From positions 62,001-126,000 of the forward strand of contig NZ_NMUM01000019.1 of NCBI RefSeq assembly GCF_002812805.1: a stretch of DNA of 64,000 nt, read 5' to 3'. The DNA comes from Microbacterium lacus (GTDB lineage Bacteria > Actinomycetota > Actinomycetes > Actinomycetales > Microbacteriaceae). This document shows positions 34,751 through 43,663 of this stretch, piece after piece; position 1 is the stretch's first letter; every line of letters starts with the position of its first letter. The position numbers and the translations under genes are program-made. The notes under the pieces are model-generated. The model had not been told where the DNA came from. It worked only from the letters and a program-made list of their open reading frames with translations, and did no database searches.

Positions 34751-36058
34751 TCACGCCAGCGCGTCGACGATCGGGCGGAACTTCATCCGCGTCTCGAGCA
34801 GCTCGGCCTCGGGATCGCTGCCGAGCACGATGCCCGCGCCCGCATGAGCGGTGACGGGTCGGGTGTCGTTGAGCTGCCACGAGTGCCCGTCGCTGGTTGC
34901 AGCACCACCGAACTGAGCGCTGCGCAACGCGATCGCCCATTCTCCATCACCGGAAGCGTCGATCCAGCCGACGGGTCCCGCATACCGACCGCGATCGAAA
35001 GGCTCGATGCGTCGAATGACCTCGAGTGCTGCGGCGGTGGGTGTTCCCGCGACCGCGGCAGTCGGGTGAAGGACGCCGACCAGATCCAGCGCTGAGACAC
35101 CGTCCGCGACGATCCCCTCGACATCGGTCGCGAGGTGCCAGACGTTCGGCAGCTTGAGCGCGAACGGTTGCTCGCTCGCGGTGAGCGCGCTCGTGTGGGG
35201 CCGCAGGGTCCGCAGCACGCTCTCGACGGCGAAGCGGTGCTCGTCCTGGTCTTTGCCGCTCGCGGAGAGGGCGACGGATGCCTCGGTGTCACCATCCGCA
35301 TCGGCACCTCGTGGCGCCGTGCCGGCGAGCACCCGGGCCGTGATGGTCCCGCCCGACACGGTCACGAGAGTTTCGGGGCTCGCGCCGATGATGCCGTCGA
35401 CGGCATACGTCCAGACATCCGGATACCCCGTCGCGAGTGCGCGCACGAGTCTCCGCAGATCCGCGCTCGCGGGAACAGAGCCGATGAGATCACGTGCCAG
35501 CACGACCTTGCTGACCTCACCCGCCGCAATGGCCTCGAGGCCATTGCGGACGGCCGCCTGGTAGCCGGGTGCATCGAGTTCACCGGGCCCGACGGTCGCC
35601 GACCAGGCGGGGCCCCACTCGCGCGCGGAGGGAGTGATGGGTGCCTCTGCGCCGGCGCGATGGATCGTGGTGATCCACGACCGTCCCGCCCGGCGTCCGA
35701 AGACGAACTGGGGCACGATCAGGGCGCTAGCCGTCGCCGACGAGGGGTCGAAGCTCAGTGCGCCGAACGCGATGAGGCCGGTTCCGGGTAGCCCGACCTG
35801 GTCAGAGACGCTCGCTGCCGCCGCGACCGCTCGCCACGTATCGGCGAGGGCAGCGGCCTGCGAACCATCGGGCGGATTGGCGCGATGACCGCCCACCTCG
35901 ATGATCGCAGCCGAGCCGAAACCCACCATTCCCTCGCCGCGGCGCAACCACGCGAGCGGATGCGCGGGCTCGGCGTACGAAAGAAGGTCCTCGATGAGAT
36001 CGAATTCTCGGGTTGTGACGACAAGCCGAAGCACGCGGGCGGGGGCGGACTCGGTCAC
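34751..36058 (-). CDS. menF: Isochorismate synthase (menaquinone type)
   Basis: Converts chorismate to isochorismate for MenD. It has 435 residues of the chorismate-utilising enzyme family. Visible motifs include GEVSKVVLARDLIG (catalytic lysine region), ASPETLVTVSGG, KDQDEHRFAVESVL, LHPTAAVAGTPTAAAL and GPVGWIDASGDGEWAIALRS. EntC-type siderophore enzymes share these motifs; the position between menD and menG favours menaquinone. TAGGCT lies exactly six bases before the GTG, so the mRNA is predicted leaderless, from a -10 box that overlaps that of the divergent DUF402 gene. Confidence 0.92.
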   Translation of the reverse strand: MTESAPARVLRLVVTTREFDLIEDLLSYAEPAHPLAWLRRGEGMVGFGSAAIIEVGGHRANPPDGSQAAALADTWRAVAAAASVSDQVGLPGTGLIAFGALSFDPSSATASALIVPQFVFGRRAGRSWITTIHRAGAEAPITPSAREWGPAWSATVGPGELDAPGYQAAVRNGLEAIAAGEVSKVVLARDLIGSVPASADLRRLVRALATGYPDVWTYAVDGIIGASPETLVTVSGGTITARVLAGTAPRGADADGDTEASVALSASGKDQDEHRFAVESVLRTLRPHTSALTASEQPFALKLPNVWHLATDVEGIVADGVSALDLVGVLHPTAAVAGTPTAAALEVIRRIEPFDRGRYAGPVGWIDASGDGEWAIALRSAQFGGAATSDGHSWQLNDTRPVTAHAGAGIVLGSDPEAELLETRMKFRPIVDALA

Positions 36059-36064
36059 TGCTCC

Positions 36065-36074
36065 AGCCTAGACT
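36065..36074. promoter_or_regulatory. Overlapping divergent -10 boxes (menF / DUF402)
   Basis: AGCCTAGACT contains TAGACT on the plus strand and TAGGCT on the minus strand, sharing the central TA. Each is exactly six bases from its start codon (GTG at 36081 and at 36058). Only 22 bases separate the two start codons, so two leaderless transcripts would begin from one shared melting region. Confidence 0.55.
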
Positions 36075-36080
36075 CGCTGC

Positions 36081-36662
36081 GTGAGCGCAGATCCGAATGT
36101 GCCGGCCGAGGCATCCGAACCTCCCCCTGTAGGGACGAAGGTGGAGTTCCGCTGGCGCAAGTGGGATGGCTCGACCCACTGGGTGCACGAGTGCGTTTAC
36201 CTCGGCTCGGACGAATGGGGCGACTGGTTCGGCCAGCGCGGGGGGTGGCGGAGCGACCGACCGGGTCGTTCTGTCGTGGTCGTCGAGGACAACGTGATGC
36301 TGTTGCCGCCGTCGGGCGATCACGTCTTGACGATGAATGCGCGCCCGCATCCCACCCGCGTGTACATCGACATCGCGTGGGACGCGCGCTGGTCCGGCGG
36401 CGAGCCGACCGGCATCGACATGGACCTCGATGTCGTCGACCAGGAAGCGCGCGGTGTCTATATCGACGATGAGGACGAGTGGCAGGAGCACCGGGTGCTC
36501 TACGGATACCCGCTCGACCTGGTCGAGAAGCTCGAGGCACTCACGGCCGATCTGTTCGCGGCAGTCACCGCGCACGAGCCCCCGTACGACCCGGCGACCG
36601 CGGCTCACTGGCTGGCACGCCTCGTAGACTCGACGGGTGACCCCGCAACCGCCGAACGATGA
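36081..36662 (+). CDS. DUF402 domain protein (FomD/nucleotide hydrolase-like)
   Basis: A 193-residue protein. The DUF402 core is recognisable in the tandem acidic motifs [30 protein letters not shown], where Asp and Glu residues would bind metal. Characterised relatives (FomD, Ntdp) hydrolyse nucleotide phosphodiesters or diphosphates; the substrate here is unknown. TAGACT lies exactly six bases before the GTG. Its 3' end overlaps the menG start by 26 bases, so it is probably co-expressed with menaquinone genes. Confidence 0.85.
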   Translation: MSADPNVPAEASEPPPVGTKVEFRWRKWDGSTHWVHECVYLGSDEWGDWFGQRGGWRSDRPGRSVVVVEDNVMLLPPSGDHVLTMNARPHPTRVYIDIAWDARWSGGEPTGIDMDLDVVDQEARGVYIDDEDEWQEHRVLYGYPLDLVEKLEALTADLFAAVTAHEPPYDPATAAHWLARLVDSTGDPATAER

Positions 36663-37380
36663 CCGTAACGAGCCGAACCGTGCCGATCTCGGCAAGGATC
36701 CGGCTCGGGTCAGTGGCATGTTCGACCAGGTCGCGGGTCGCTACGACCGCACCAACACCGCCCTCAGCCTCGGCAACGATCGGCTGTGGCGTGTCGCCAC
36801 GCGCCGCGCCGTTGCTCCGCGCGCGGGCGAGCGGATCCTGGATCTCGCGGCGGGTACCGGCGCCTCGTCCGTTTCGCTCGCGCGGAGCGGTGCGGAGGTC
36901 GTCGCCGCGGACTTCTCTCCCGGCATGATCGCCGAGGGTCGACGCCGGCACGGCGACGTGCCGGGCCTGTCGTTTGTGGAGGCTGACGCGACCGATCTGC
37001 CCTTCGGCAACGATGAATTCGACGCCGTGACCATGTCGTTCGGCCTGCGCAACGTCAACGAACCACGCAAGGCGCTCGCCGAGCTGTACCGGGTGACCAA
37101 GCCCGGGGGGCGCGTCGTGATCTGCGAGTTCTCGCATCCGCCGTCGCGCGCTTTCGCCGAACTGTACGGCTTCTACAACTCCCGTGTGCTCCCTGTCGTC
37201 GCGCGGGCGCTCTCTTCTAACGCCGATGCCTACGACTACCTGAACGAGTCCATTCGCGACTGGCCGGATCAGCAGACCCTGGCCGCATGGATCCGCGCCG
37301 CGGGCTGGCAGGATGTCGCCTACCGAAACCTCTCGTTCGGGATTGTCGCTCTGCACCGCGGGCGGAAAACCCGCCGGTAG
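36637..37380 (+). CDS. menG: Demethylmenaquinone methyltransferase
   Basis: Methylates demethylmenaquinone with S-adenosylmethionine, the last step of menaquinone synthesis. It has 247 residues. The UbiE/MenG family block [18 protein letters not shown] is followed by the SAM motif [16 protein letters not shown] and the second family block [24 protein letters not shown] lies exactly six bases before the GTG, inside the end of the DUF402 gene. The next gene, ten bases downstream, makes the prenyl chain. Confidence 0.94.
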   Translation: MTPQPPNDDRNEPNRADLGKDPARVSGMFDQVAGRYDRTNTALSLGNDRLWRVATRRAVAPRAGERILDLAAGTGASSVSLARSGAEVVAADFSPGMIAEGRRRHGDVPGLSFVEADATDLPFGNDEFDAVTMSFGLRNVNEPRKALAELYRVTKPGGRVVICEFSHPPSRAFAELYGFYNSRVLPVVARALSSNADAYDYLNESIRDWPDQQTLAAWIRAAGWQDVAYRNLSFGIVALHRGRKTRR

Positions 37381-37389
37381 GCTGGAGGG

Positions 37390-38451
37390 GTGACTCCGGG
37401 CCCCTCAGCGCGCGGCTCGCGACTGACGAGCCGACTCGGCATGACCGAGCGCGTCTTCGCCGGACCCCGCTCGCGCAAGCTCCTCGCCCAGGTAGAGGAG
37501 GGCCTCGATCGGGTCGAAGCCACGCTGGCCGACGAACTGAAGATGACCGATGCTCTCGCCGACGCGACGAGCCGGTACCTGTACGAGGCCGGTGGCAAAC
37601 GCATCCGTCCGATGCTCGCCCTGCTCTCGGCCCACCTCGGTGCGGGCATCACGCCCGCCGTGATCGAGGGTGCGACCGCGCTCGAGATGACGCATCTCGG
37701 CTCGCTGTACCACGACGATGTCATGGACGGTGCGGATGTGCGGCGCGGGGTGCCGAGCGCCCAGACCGTGTGGGGCAACAACGTCGCAATCTTGACCGGT
37801 GACCTGTTGTTCTCGCGCGCGAGCCAGATCATGGCGCGCCAGGGCGAGCGGGCTATCCGTCTGCAGGCCAACACGTTCGAGCGTCTCGTGCTCGGTCAGA
37901 TGCACGAGACAGTGGGGCCGCAAGAGGGCGACGACCCCGTCGCGTTTTACTTGCAGGTGCTGGCCGACAAGACCGGGTCGCTGATCGCCGCGTCCGCCGA
38001 GACGGGCGTCGTGTTCGCGGGTGCACCCGAGGAGTACGGCATGCCGCTGCGCACCTTCGGTGAGAAGACGGGTGTCGCCTTCCAGCTGCTCGACGACGTG
38101 CTCGATCTGAGCGCGGATCCCGACGAGACCGGCAAGGTGCCCGGCACCGACCTGCGCGCGGGTGTTCCGACGATGCCGTTCCTGCTGCTCGGGCAAGAGA
38201 CGGACGCGGCATCCATCGCTCTCAAGGTCCGCATCGACGAGGGTGTCGCCCGCATCGCCGACGGCGCGGATCCTGCCATCCTCGACGCCGCGCTGGCCGA
38301 GCTGCGTGACCACGACGCGACCGCACGCACGCTGCGCCTGGCCCACGACTGGGCGCGCGAGGCGGTCGAGGCTCTCGATCCGCTCCCGGACGGTCCGGTC
38401 CGTGACGCGCTCAAGCGTTTCTCCGAGGCCGTCGTCGACCGCAGTAGCTGA
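37390..38451 (+). CDS. Long-chain polyprenyl diphosphate synthase
   Basis: A 353-residue trans-prenyltransferase that makes the menaquinone side chain. The first Asp-rich motif is LYHDDVMD and the second is QLLDDVLD; the residues just before the first motif (GSL), small rather than bulky, allow long products. GGKRIRPML binds isopentenyl diphosphate. Chain length (heptaprenyl to undecaprenyl) cannot be read with certainty. TAGGCT lies exactly six bases before the GTG. It is located right after menG, consistent with a role in quinone synthesis. Confidence 0.92.
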   Translation: MTPGPSARGSRLTSRLGMTERVFAGPRSRKLLAQVEEGLDRVEATLADELKMTDALADATSRYLYEAGGKRIRPMLALLSAHLGAGITPAVIEGATALEMTHLGSLYHDDVMDGADVRRGVPSAQTVWGNNVAILTGDLLFSRASQIMARQGERAIRLQANTFERLVLGQMHETVGPQEGDDPVAFYLQVLADKTGSLIAASAETGVVFAGAPEEYGMPLRTFGEKTGVAFQLLDDVLDLSADPDETGKVPGTDLRAGVPTMPFLLLGQETDAASIALKVRIDEGVARIADGADPAILDAALAELRDHDATARTLRLAHDWAREAVEALDPLPDGPVRDALKRFSEAVVDRSS

Positions 38452-38501
38452 GCGCTCGCCGCCTCGCTCCCCCTCTTCGCAAGCATCACCGGAAGGACCC
38501 C

Positions 38502-39893
38502 ATGACCAAGCTCAGGCTGGCCATCGTCGGCGCGGGCCCCGCGGGCATCTATGCCGCGGACATCCTGCTCAAGACCGAGCGCAAGTTCGATGTCTCGATC
38601 GACCTCTTCGAGCAGCTTCCCGCCCCCTACGGACTGGTCCGGTACGGCGTCGCGCCCGATCACCCGCGCATCAAGGGCATCATCACCGCGCTCCGCGAGG
38701 TGCTCGACCGGGGCGACATCCGCCTCTTCGGCAACGTCCGCTACGGCGAGGACCTCACCCTCGACGACCTCAAGCACCACTACCACGCGGTCATCTTTGC
38801 GACGGGCGCGATCCGCGACACCAACCTCGACATCCCCGGGATCGACGCCGAGGGCTCGTACGGAGCCGCCGACTTCGTGAGCTGGTTCGACGGACACCCG
38901 GATGTGCCGCGCACGTGGCCGCTCGAGGCCGAGTCTGTCGCCGTCATCGGCAATGGCAATGTCGCGCTCGACGTCGCACGCATGCTCGCAAAGCACGCCG
39001 AAGACCTGTTGCCGACCGAGGTTCCCGACAACGTCTACGAGGGGCTGAAGGCATCCCCCGTCACGGACGTTCATGTCTTCGGGCGCCGCGGTCCGGCACA
39101 GGTCAAGTTCACCCCGCTCGAGCTTCGTGAGCTCGGCGAGCTGCGCGACGTCGACATGGTCGTCTACGACGAGGACTTCGACTACGACGAGGCATCCAAG
39201 ACCGCGATCGCGAGCAACAAGCAGGTCATGGTGATCGACCGCGTGCTGCAGTCGTGGCGCCAGCGGCCGTCCGTCAACAACGCCGGCCCTTCGACAGGCT
39301 CAGGGACCGAGGCATCCCGTCGCCTGCACCTGCACTTCTGGGCGCGTCCCGTGGAGGTCAAGAAGGATGCCTCCGGTCGCGTGACGGCGTTCGTGTACGA
39401 GAGGACCCGTCCCGACGCCGAGGGTGGCATCGAGGGCACCGGCGAGTTCCGCGAGGTGCCGATTCAGGCCATCTATCGCGCTGTCGGATACTTCGGGTCG
39501 CCGCTGCCCGACGTGCCCTTCGATCCCCGGCACGGCGTCATCCCGAACCACGAGGGCCAGGCGATCCACCAGGACTCGAACGAGCGTGTCTCGGGCGTCT
39601 ACGCCACGGGGTGGATCAAGCGCGGACCCGTCGGTCTCATCGGCCACACCAAGTCCGACGCGATGGAGACCGTCCGGCACCTCATCAACGATCAGGCGTC
39701 GTGGTGGCAGCCGGAGGACCCCTCGGAAGAGGCTATTCCCGCTCTCCTCGCCGAGCGTGGGGTCCGGTGGACGGACCTCGATGGATGGCACCGTCTCGAC
39801 GAGCACGAGGTGGCGCTGGGTGCGCCCCACGAGCGTGCCCGCGTCAAGGTCGTGCCCCGCGATGAGATGGTCGCGATCTCGCGCGGAGAGTGA
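38502..39893 (+). CDS. Ferredoxin/ferredoxin-NADP reductase (FprA/adrenodoxin-reductase type)
   Basis: A 463-residue flavoprotein. It starts with the FAD motif AIVGAGPAGIYAADILLKTE and has the NADP-binding motif AVIGNGNVALDVARML near residue 147. VRYGVAPDHPRIKGI and the C-terminal GWIKRGPVGLIGHTKSDA are hallmarks of the FprA group, which passes electrons between NADPH and ferredoxins. It has a GGAAGGA site before the ATG. Oddly, a 22-base dispersed repeat sits in frame inside the coding sequence at 39287-39308, adding a PSTGSGT stretch. Confidence 0.92.
   Translation: MTKLRLAIVGAGPAGIYAADILLKTERKFDVSIDLFEQLPAPYGLVRYGVAPDHPRIKGIITALREVLDRGDIRLFGNVRYGEDLTLDDLKHHYHAVIFATGAIRDTNLDIPGIDAEGSYGAADFVSWFDGHPDVPRTWPLEAESVAVIGNGNVALDVARMLAKHAEDLLPTEVPDNVYEGLKASPVTDVHVFGRRGPAQVKFTPLELRELGELRDVDMVVYDEDFDYDEASKTAIASNKQVMVIDRVLQSWRQRPSVNNAGPSTGSGTEASRRLHLHFWARPVEVKKDASGRVTAFVYERTRPDAEGGIEGTGEFREVPIQAIYRAVGYFGSPLPDVPFDPRHGVIPNHEGQAIHQDSNERVSGVYATGWIKRGPVGLIGHTKSDAMETVRHLINDQASWWQPEDPSEEAIPALLAERGVRWTDLDGWHRLDEHEVALGAPHERARVKVVPRDEMVAISRGE
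39287..39308. repeat. Dispersed 22-base repeat inside the reductase gene
   Basis: The segment contains TTCGACAGGCTCAGGGACC. In frame it encodes PSTGSGT; the opposite strand reads VPEPVEGP. I recall this word as a widespread small repeat in GC-rich bacterial genomes. It interrupts a conserved region of the reductase without breaking the frame. Confidence 0.6.
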
Positions 39894-39915
39894 CGCCGCG
39901 CAATAACCTGGGCGG

Positions 39916-40917
39916 ATGACGACGGACGCGGGATGGCGGCCCGATGTCCTCGGGCCGGGGTTCGAGCAGCGGACGCTCGCGCTCGGCGATGACGATGAGG
40001 GCGCGGTCGTTGCGACGCTCGTGCGGCATCTGCCAGACGAATCTCTGACAGACCGGCTCTTCGGCGATCGCCGCCCGCTCGCGGATGTCGACGTGCTCTA
40101 CGTGCACGGGTGGTCGGACTACTTCTTCCAGGCGCGGTTGGCCCGGTTCTTCGCCGAGCGCGGTGCCCGCTTCTTCGCTCTCGACCTCCGCAAGTACGGC
40201 CGGAGTCTGCGGGAGGGGCAGACCCCCGGCTACATCACGGACCTCGACGACTACGACGAGGACATCTCGGCCGCGCTCGAAGTGATGGACCGGGGGGAGC
40301 GCCGCCTGGTGCTGCTCGGGCACTCGACTGGTGGGTTGACGCTCAGCCTCTGGGCGTCGCGGCATCCGGGCGTCGCTTCGGCGCTCATCCTGAACAGTCC
40401 GTGGCTGGAGTTCCAGCTGAGCGGCATCACGCGAGCCGCGCTCGCCCCGGTCGTGAGCCTGCGCGCTCGGCTGCACCCCCTGGATGTCGCTCCGCAGGTC
40501 GACCTCGGGTTCTACGCACGCGCACAGCGCGAGGTCGCGGACCCCGACGATCCGGTCGTGATCGATCCGCGCTGGCGTCCGGATCAGACCATGGCGGTGT
40601 ACGCCGGGTGGTTCAACGCGGTGCTCATGGGGCATGCGAGAGTCGCAGCCGGGCTGTCGATAGATGTGCCCGTCTGTGTTCTGCTGTCGGCGAGGTCGGC
40701 CCTCCCGACGCGCTGGTCGAACGAGCTCACCGGCGTCGACAGCGTGCTGAACGTCGATGAGATCGCGCGCGCGGCCCTCCGGCTCGGATCATCCGTCACG
40801 ATCGAGCGGATCGACGGGGCGATTCACGATGTCTTCCTGTCGCGTCACGAGGCCCGAGAGGATGCCTATGCGCGTCAGAATCGCTGGGTGCTGGGTTTCG
40901 TCGAGCGCCACGGTTAG
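39916..40917 (+). CDS. Alpha/beta hydrolase (serine aminopeptidase/lysophospholipase-like)
   Basis: A 333-residue hydrolase. The nucleophile elbow is VLLGHSTGGLTLSLWA, with Ser in GHSTG; YVHGWSDYFFQARLARFF forms the oxyanion region and the late DGAIHDVFLS holds the catalytic His. This resembles the Hydrolase_4 group acting on lipids or esters. It is not close enough to MenH to claim that role, although the menaquinone genes are near. TAACCT lies exactly six bases before the ATG, so the mRNA is predicted leaderless. Confidence 0.85.
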   Translation: MTTDAGWRPDVLGPGFEQRTLALGDDDEGAVVATLVRHLPDESLTDRLFGDRRPLADVDVLYVHGWSDYFFQARLARFFAERGARFFALDLRKYGRSLREGQTPGYITDLDDYDEDISAALEVMDRGERRLVLLGHSTGGLTLSLWASRHPGVASALILNSPWLEFQLSGITRAALAPVVSLRARLHPLDVAPQVDLGFYARAQREVADPDDPVVIDPRWRPDQTMAVYAGWFNAVLMGHARVAAGLSIDVPVCVLLSARSALPTRWSNELTGVDSVLNVDEIARAALRLGSSVTIERIDGAIHDVFLSRHEAREDAYARQNRWVLGFVERHG

Positions 40918-40944
40918 GCGACGAGTCCGCTCGCCTCACCCCCT

Positions 40945-41862
40945 CTACGCGGCGAGCGTCGACCGAACCGTGTCGAGGAACCACGTCGTCGCGGACGTCG
41001 CGTCCGCGTCGTGGTGCGAGATGAGATGGACCGATGTCGTGGGCGACGGGAACGGCAGCTCGAGCAGCTTGGCCCCCGAGGGTAGCGCGAGAGCGGCGAA
41101 GGCGTCGATCGGGACGATCGCGACGTAGCCGCAGCGCGCCACGATCCACGGCAACGACGTGAATCGAGGCACCTCGACGTGGGCGACCCGCGACAGCACC
41201 CCGGCTCCGAGCGTGGTGACGGCCTCGGTGATCGCGCGGTGCCCGGCCGCGGCGCCGACGCGCGCTTCCCGAAGCCTGCTCAGGTCATCGACCCGGATGC
41301 GTCCCTCGTCGTCGTCCAGGTCGGCGGGCACGAGGCAGGCGTAGCGGTCCTGGAAGAGAACCTCCTGATGGACCTGACCCGCCACGGGCGAGCTCGTGAT
41401 CGCGGCGTCGATGTCCCCCGAGAGAACGTCCTGTGCCACCGAATCGATGTCGAGCGGGACGACTTCGACCGAGACGCCGGGCGCCGTCGCCGCGGTCGCG
41501 AGCAGGATGCGGGGGAGGAGCCCCGCCTCGCCCAAGTCGGTCAGGGCGATGCGGAAGCGGCGGTGCGATGTGGTCGGGTCGAACCGCGTGCCGTCCTCGG
41601 CGCGGGCGACGATGCGTGAGAGAGGGCCGCTGATCTCCGCGTACAGGTCCGTGGCCGAGCGCGTCGGGCGAACACCCGTGCCTGTGCGGACGAAGAGCGG
41701 ATCGTCGAAGTGCGTACGCAGACGCTTCAAGGCATGGCTGACCGCGGGCTGCGACACCCGCAGCGACTCGGCTGCCAACGTCAGGTTTCCGGAGCGGTAA
41801 ACCTCAACGAAGGTGCGCAGCAGGTTCAGATCGATGGTGGCGGGCATACGAACATTATTCAT
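40945..41862 (-). CDS. LysR family transcriptional regulator
   Basis: A 305-residue LysR protein. The N-terminal HTH reads DLNLLRTFVEVYRSGNLTLA then SLRVSQPAVSHALKRL, followed by a two-lobe inducer domain. An internal ATG 15 bases downstream (MPATIDL) could be the true start. It is divergent from the ThDP-enzyme and ABC-transporter operon, and two ATTATTCAT repeats, 31 bases apart, lie at and upstream of its start, consistent with LysR binding and self-repression. It probably activates the divergent operon in response to that operon's substrate. Confidence 0.9.
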   Translation of the reverse strand: MNNVRMPATIDLNLLRTFVEVYRSGNLTLAAESLRVSQPAVSHALKRLRTHFDDPLFVRTGTGVRPTRSATDLYAEISGPLSRIVARAEDGTRFDPTTSHRRFRIALTDLGEAGLLPRILLATAATAPGVSVEVVPLDIDSVAQDVLSGDIDAAITSSPVAGQVHQEVLFQDRYACLVPADLDDDEGRIRVDDLSRLREARVGAAAGHRAITEAVTTLGAGVLSRVAHVEVPRFTSLPWIVARCGYVAIVPIDAFAALALPSGAKLLELPFPSPTTSVHLISHHDADATSATTWFLDTVRSTLAA

Positions 41863-41893
41863 GAAAAGAATGACCGGGATGCCGATTATTCAT
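41854..41893. promoter_or_regulatory. Paired ATTATTCAT sites (LysR binding candidates)
   Basis: ATTATTCAT occurs at 41854-41862 and 41885-41893, 31 bases apart, about three helical turns. The first overlaps the LysR start codon. AT-rich direct sites spaced by whole turns are usual for LysR tetramers. Confidence 0.45.
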
Positions 41894-41937
41894 TGGACGA
41901 ACATCGAGCCCGAACGTACCGTGGAAGAAGGTCGCCG

Positions 41938-41967
41938 ATGACCGAAGAAACGGAATCAGTGCAGTGA
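41938..41967 (+). CDS. Nine-codon leader peptide overlapping the ThDP-enzyme start
   Basis: ATG at 41938 follows the best ribosome site in the region (GGAAGAAGG, six-base spacing) and encodes MTEETESVQ before TGA. The TGA overlaps the GTG start of the ThDP enzyme in a GTGA arrangement. Ribosomes would load here and re-initiate. Whether the peptide matters or only couples translation is not known. Confidence 0.4.
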   Translation: MTEETESVQ

Positions 41968-43616
41968 CGCAGATGATCAGGGTCGCCGATGCTCTCGGCC
42001 GCATGCTCGCCGAATTGGGTGTCAAGCAGGTATTCGGAGTCGTGGGAAGCGGAAATTTCCGCGTGACGAACGCGCTCGTGGCATCGGGTGCGACATTTGT
42101 CGCGGCACGCCACGAGGCCGGTGCGGCATCCATGGCTGACGCGTACTCCCGCATCACCGGTGACGTCAGTGCGCTGAGTCTGCATCAAGGGTGCGGGCTC
42201 ACGAACGCGCTGACGGGTATCGCCGAGGCGGCGAAATGTCACACTCCTCTTCTCGTCCTCGCCGCAGACACGGCGGTGGGTGATGTCACGTCGAACTTCT
42301 ACATCGATCAAGACACCGCCGTGCGTGGCATCGGCGCCACACCGATGCGCATTCACTCGGCCGAGACCGCGCTTGCCGATGCGGCCCGCGCGTTCCGGGT
42401 CGCGCAGATCGAACGCGCCACCGTCGTGCTGTCGTTGCCCATCGATATCCAGGACCTCGAGATCGCGTATCCGGGCGCCCGGCCGGCATCGAACCTGCGG
42501 GTACCGACGCCCGCGGTCTCGGGGGCCGACGCCGCGGAGCTCGGAGAAATGCTGGCGCGGGCGGAACGGCCGGTGATCATCGGTGGTCGCGGTGCCCGTA
42601 TCGCGAAGCACGATCTGCGCGAACTCGCCGCGGCGACCGGCGCGCTGCTGATCGCCTCGGGCGGCGCCCGAGGCGTGTTCGAGGGTGATGAGTGGGCCCT
42701 CGACGTCGTCGGAGGCTTCGCAACAGACAGTGCGGCCGAGCTCGTTCGGGATGCGGACCTCATCGTCGGGTTCGGTGTCGCGCTGAACAACTGGACCACG
42801 CGCGGGGGCTCGCTCGTTGAGAAGGCGACGCTCGTTCAGGTCGATGACCGCGTCGACGCGATCGGCAAGTATCGCCTGGTCGACCTCGGCATCGTTGGCG
42901 ACACCGGAGCCGTCGCACGTGCCGCCCTCTCGGCGCTTGAGGCAACGGGGACGACGAGTGTCGGATACCGCACCGCCGATGTCGCCGAGCGCGTCCGCGC
43001 GGCGCGGTACTGGTCTGAGCAGGCTGTGGAACCGGTGGACGAGCCGGGCTTCGTTGATCCCGCCGCCCTCACCAACGCGCTGGACGCGATGCTTCCCGAC
43101 GAACGCGTCGTCGTGGTCGACGGGGGCAACGTCAACGCCTATCCGGGTGCTCACCTGCGCGTTCCGGACGACGAGGGGTACGTCCTCCCCCTCTCGTTCC
43201 AGTCCATCGGGCTGGGGCTTGCCAGCGTGATCGGCGCCGCAGTCGCACGTCCCGACCGGATGGCCGTGCTCGGCACTGGTGACGGGTCGCTGCTCATGGG
43301 AGCTGTGGAGCTGGAGACCGCCGTGCGGTTGCGGCTCGGCATGGTGGTCATCGCATTCAATGACAGTGCGTATGGCGCCGAGATCCATCTCTTTCCGGAA
43401 TCGACGGCCGCGGAACAAGAGATCGTCCGGTTCCCCGACACCGACATCGCGGCGATCGCGCGGGGCTACGGCTGCGACGCGATCACCGTGCGCTCTCTCG
43501 ACGACCTGGGCGGCGTGGCCACCTGGCTCGCCTCCGCTCGCGATCGGCCTCTCGTGATCGACGCCAAGATCACCGGACGCCCCTCCTGGCTCATGGCCCG
43601 GGAGCACGGGCACTGA
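41964..43616 (+). CDS. ThDP-dependent enzyme, acetolactate-synthase/2-oxoacid-decarboxylase family
   Basis: A 550-residue enzyme of the AHAS/POX superfamily. The catalytic glutamate is Glu51 in ARHEAGAASMADAYSR; the central domain starts PVIIGGRGARIAK; the ThDP-magnesium motif is GDGSLLMGAVELETAV followed by VVIAFNDSAYGAE. It lacks partners of true acetolactate synthase (no ilvN nearby) and stands before an SsuABC-like importer. It therefore probably acts on an imported 2-oxoacid, sulfonate-derived or aromatic compound. The GTG at 41964 overlaps a nine-codon leader ORF; ATG 41973 is an alternative start. Confidence 0.85.
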   Translation: MTQMIRVADALGRMLAELGVKQVFGVVGSGNFRVTNALVASGATFVAARHEAGAASMADAYSRITGDVSALSLHQGCGLTNALTGIAEAAKCHTPLLVLAADTAVGDVTSNFYIDQDTAVRGIGATPMRIHSAETALADAARAFRVAQIERATVVLSLPIDIQDLEIAYPGARPASNLRVPTPAVSGADAAELGEMLARAERPVIIGGRGARIAKHDLRELAAATGALLIASGGARGVFEGDEWALDVVGGFATDSAAELVRDADLIVGFGVALNNWTTRGGSLVEKATLVQVDDRVDAIGKYRLVDLGIVGDTGAVARAALSALEATGTTSVGYRTADVAERVRAARYWSEQAVEPVDEPGFVDPAALTNALDAMLPDERVVVVDGGNVNAYPGAHLRVPDDEGYVLPLSFQSIGLGLASVIGAAVARPDRMAVLGTGDGSLLMGAVELETAVRLRLGMVVIAFNDSAYGAEIHLFPESTAAEQEIVRFPDTDIAAIARGYGCDAITVRSLDDLGGVATWLASARDRPLVIDAKITGRPSWLMAREHGH

Positions 43617-43663
43617 CCAACACCGCACGTACTCGCACGCAACAGAAACAAGGGAGTTTCACC

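Noticed and set aside
39916..40917. MenH (SHCHC synthase)
   Set aside because: It is an alpha/beta hydrolase near menaquinone genes but is longer than MenH, and I could not see MenH-specific residues, so the call stays general.
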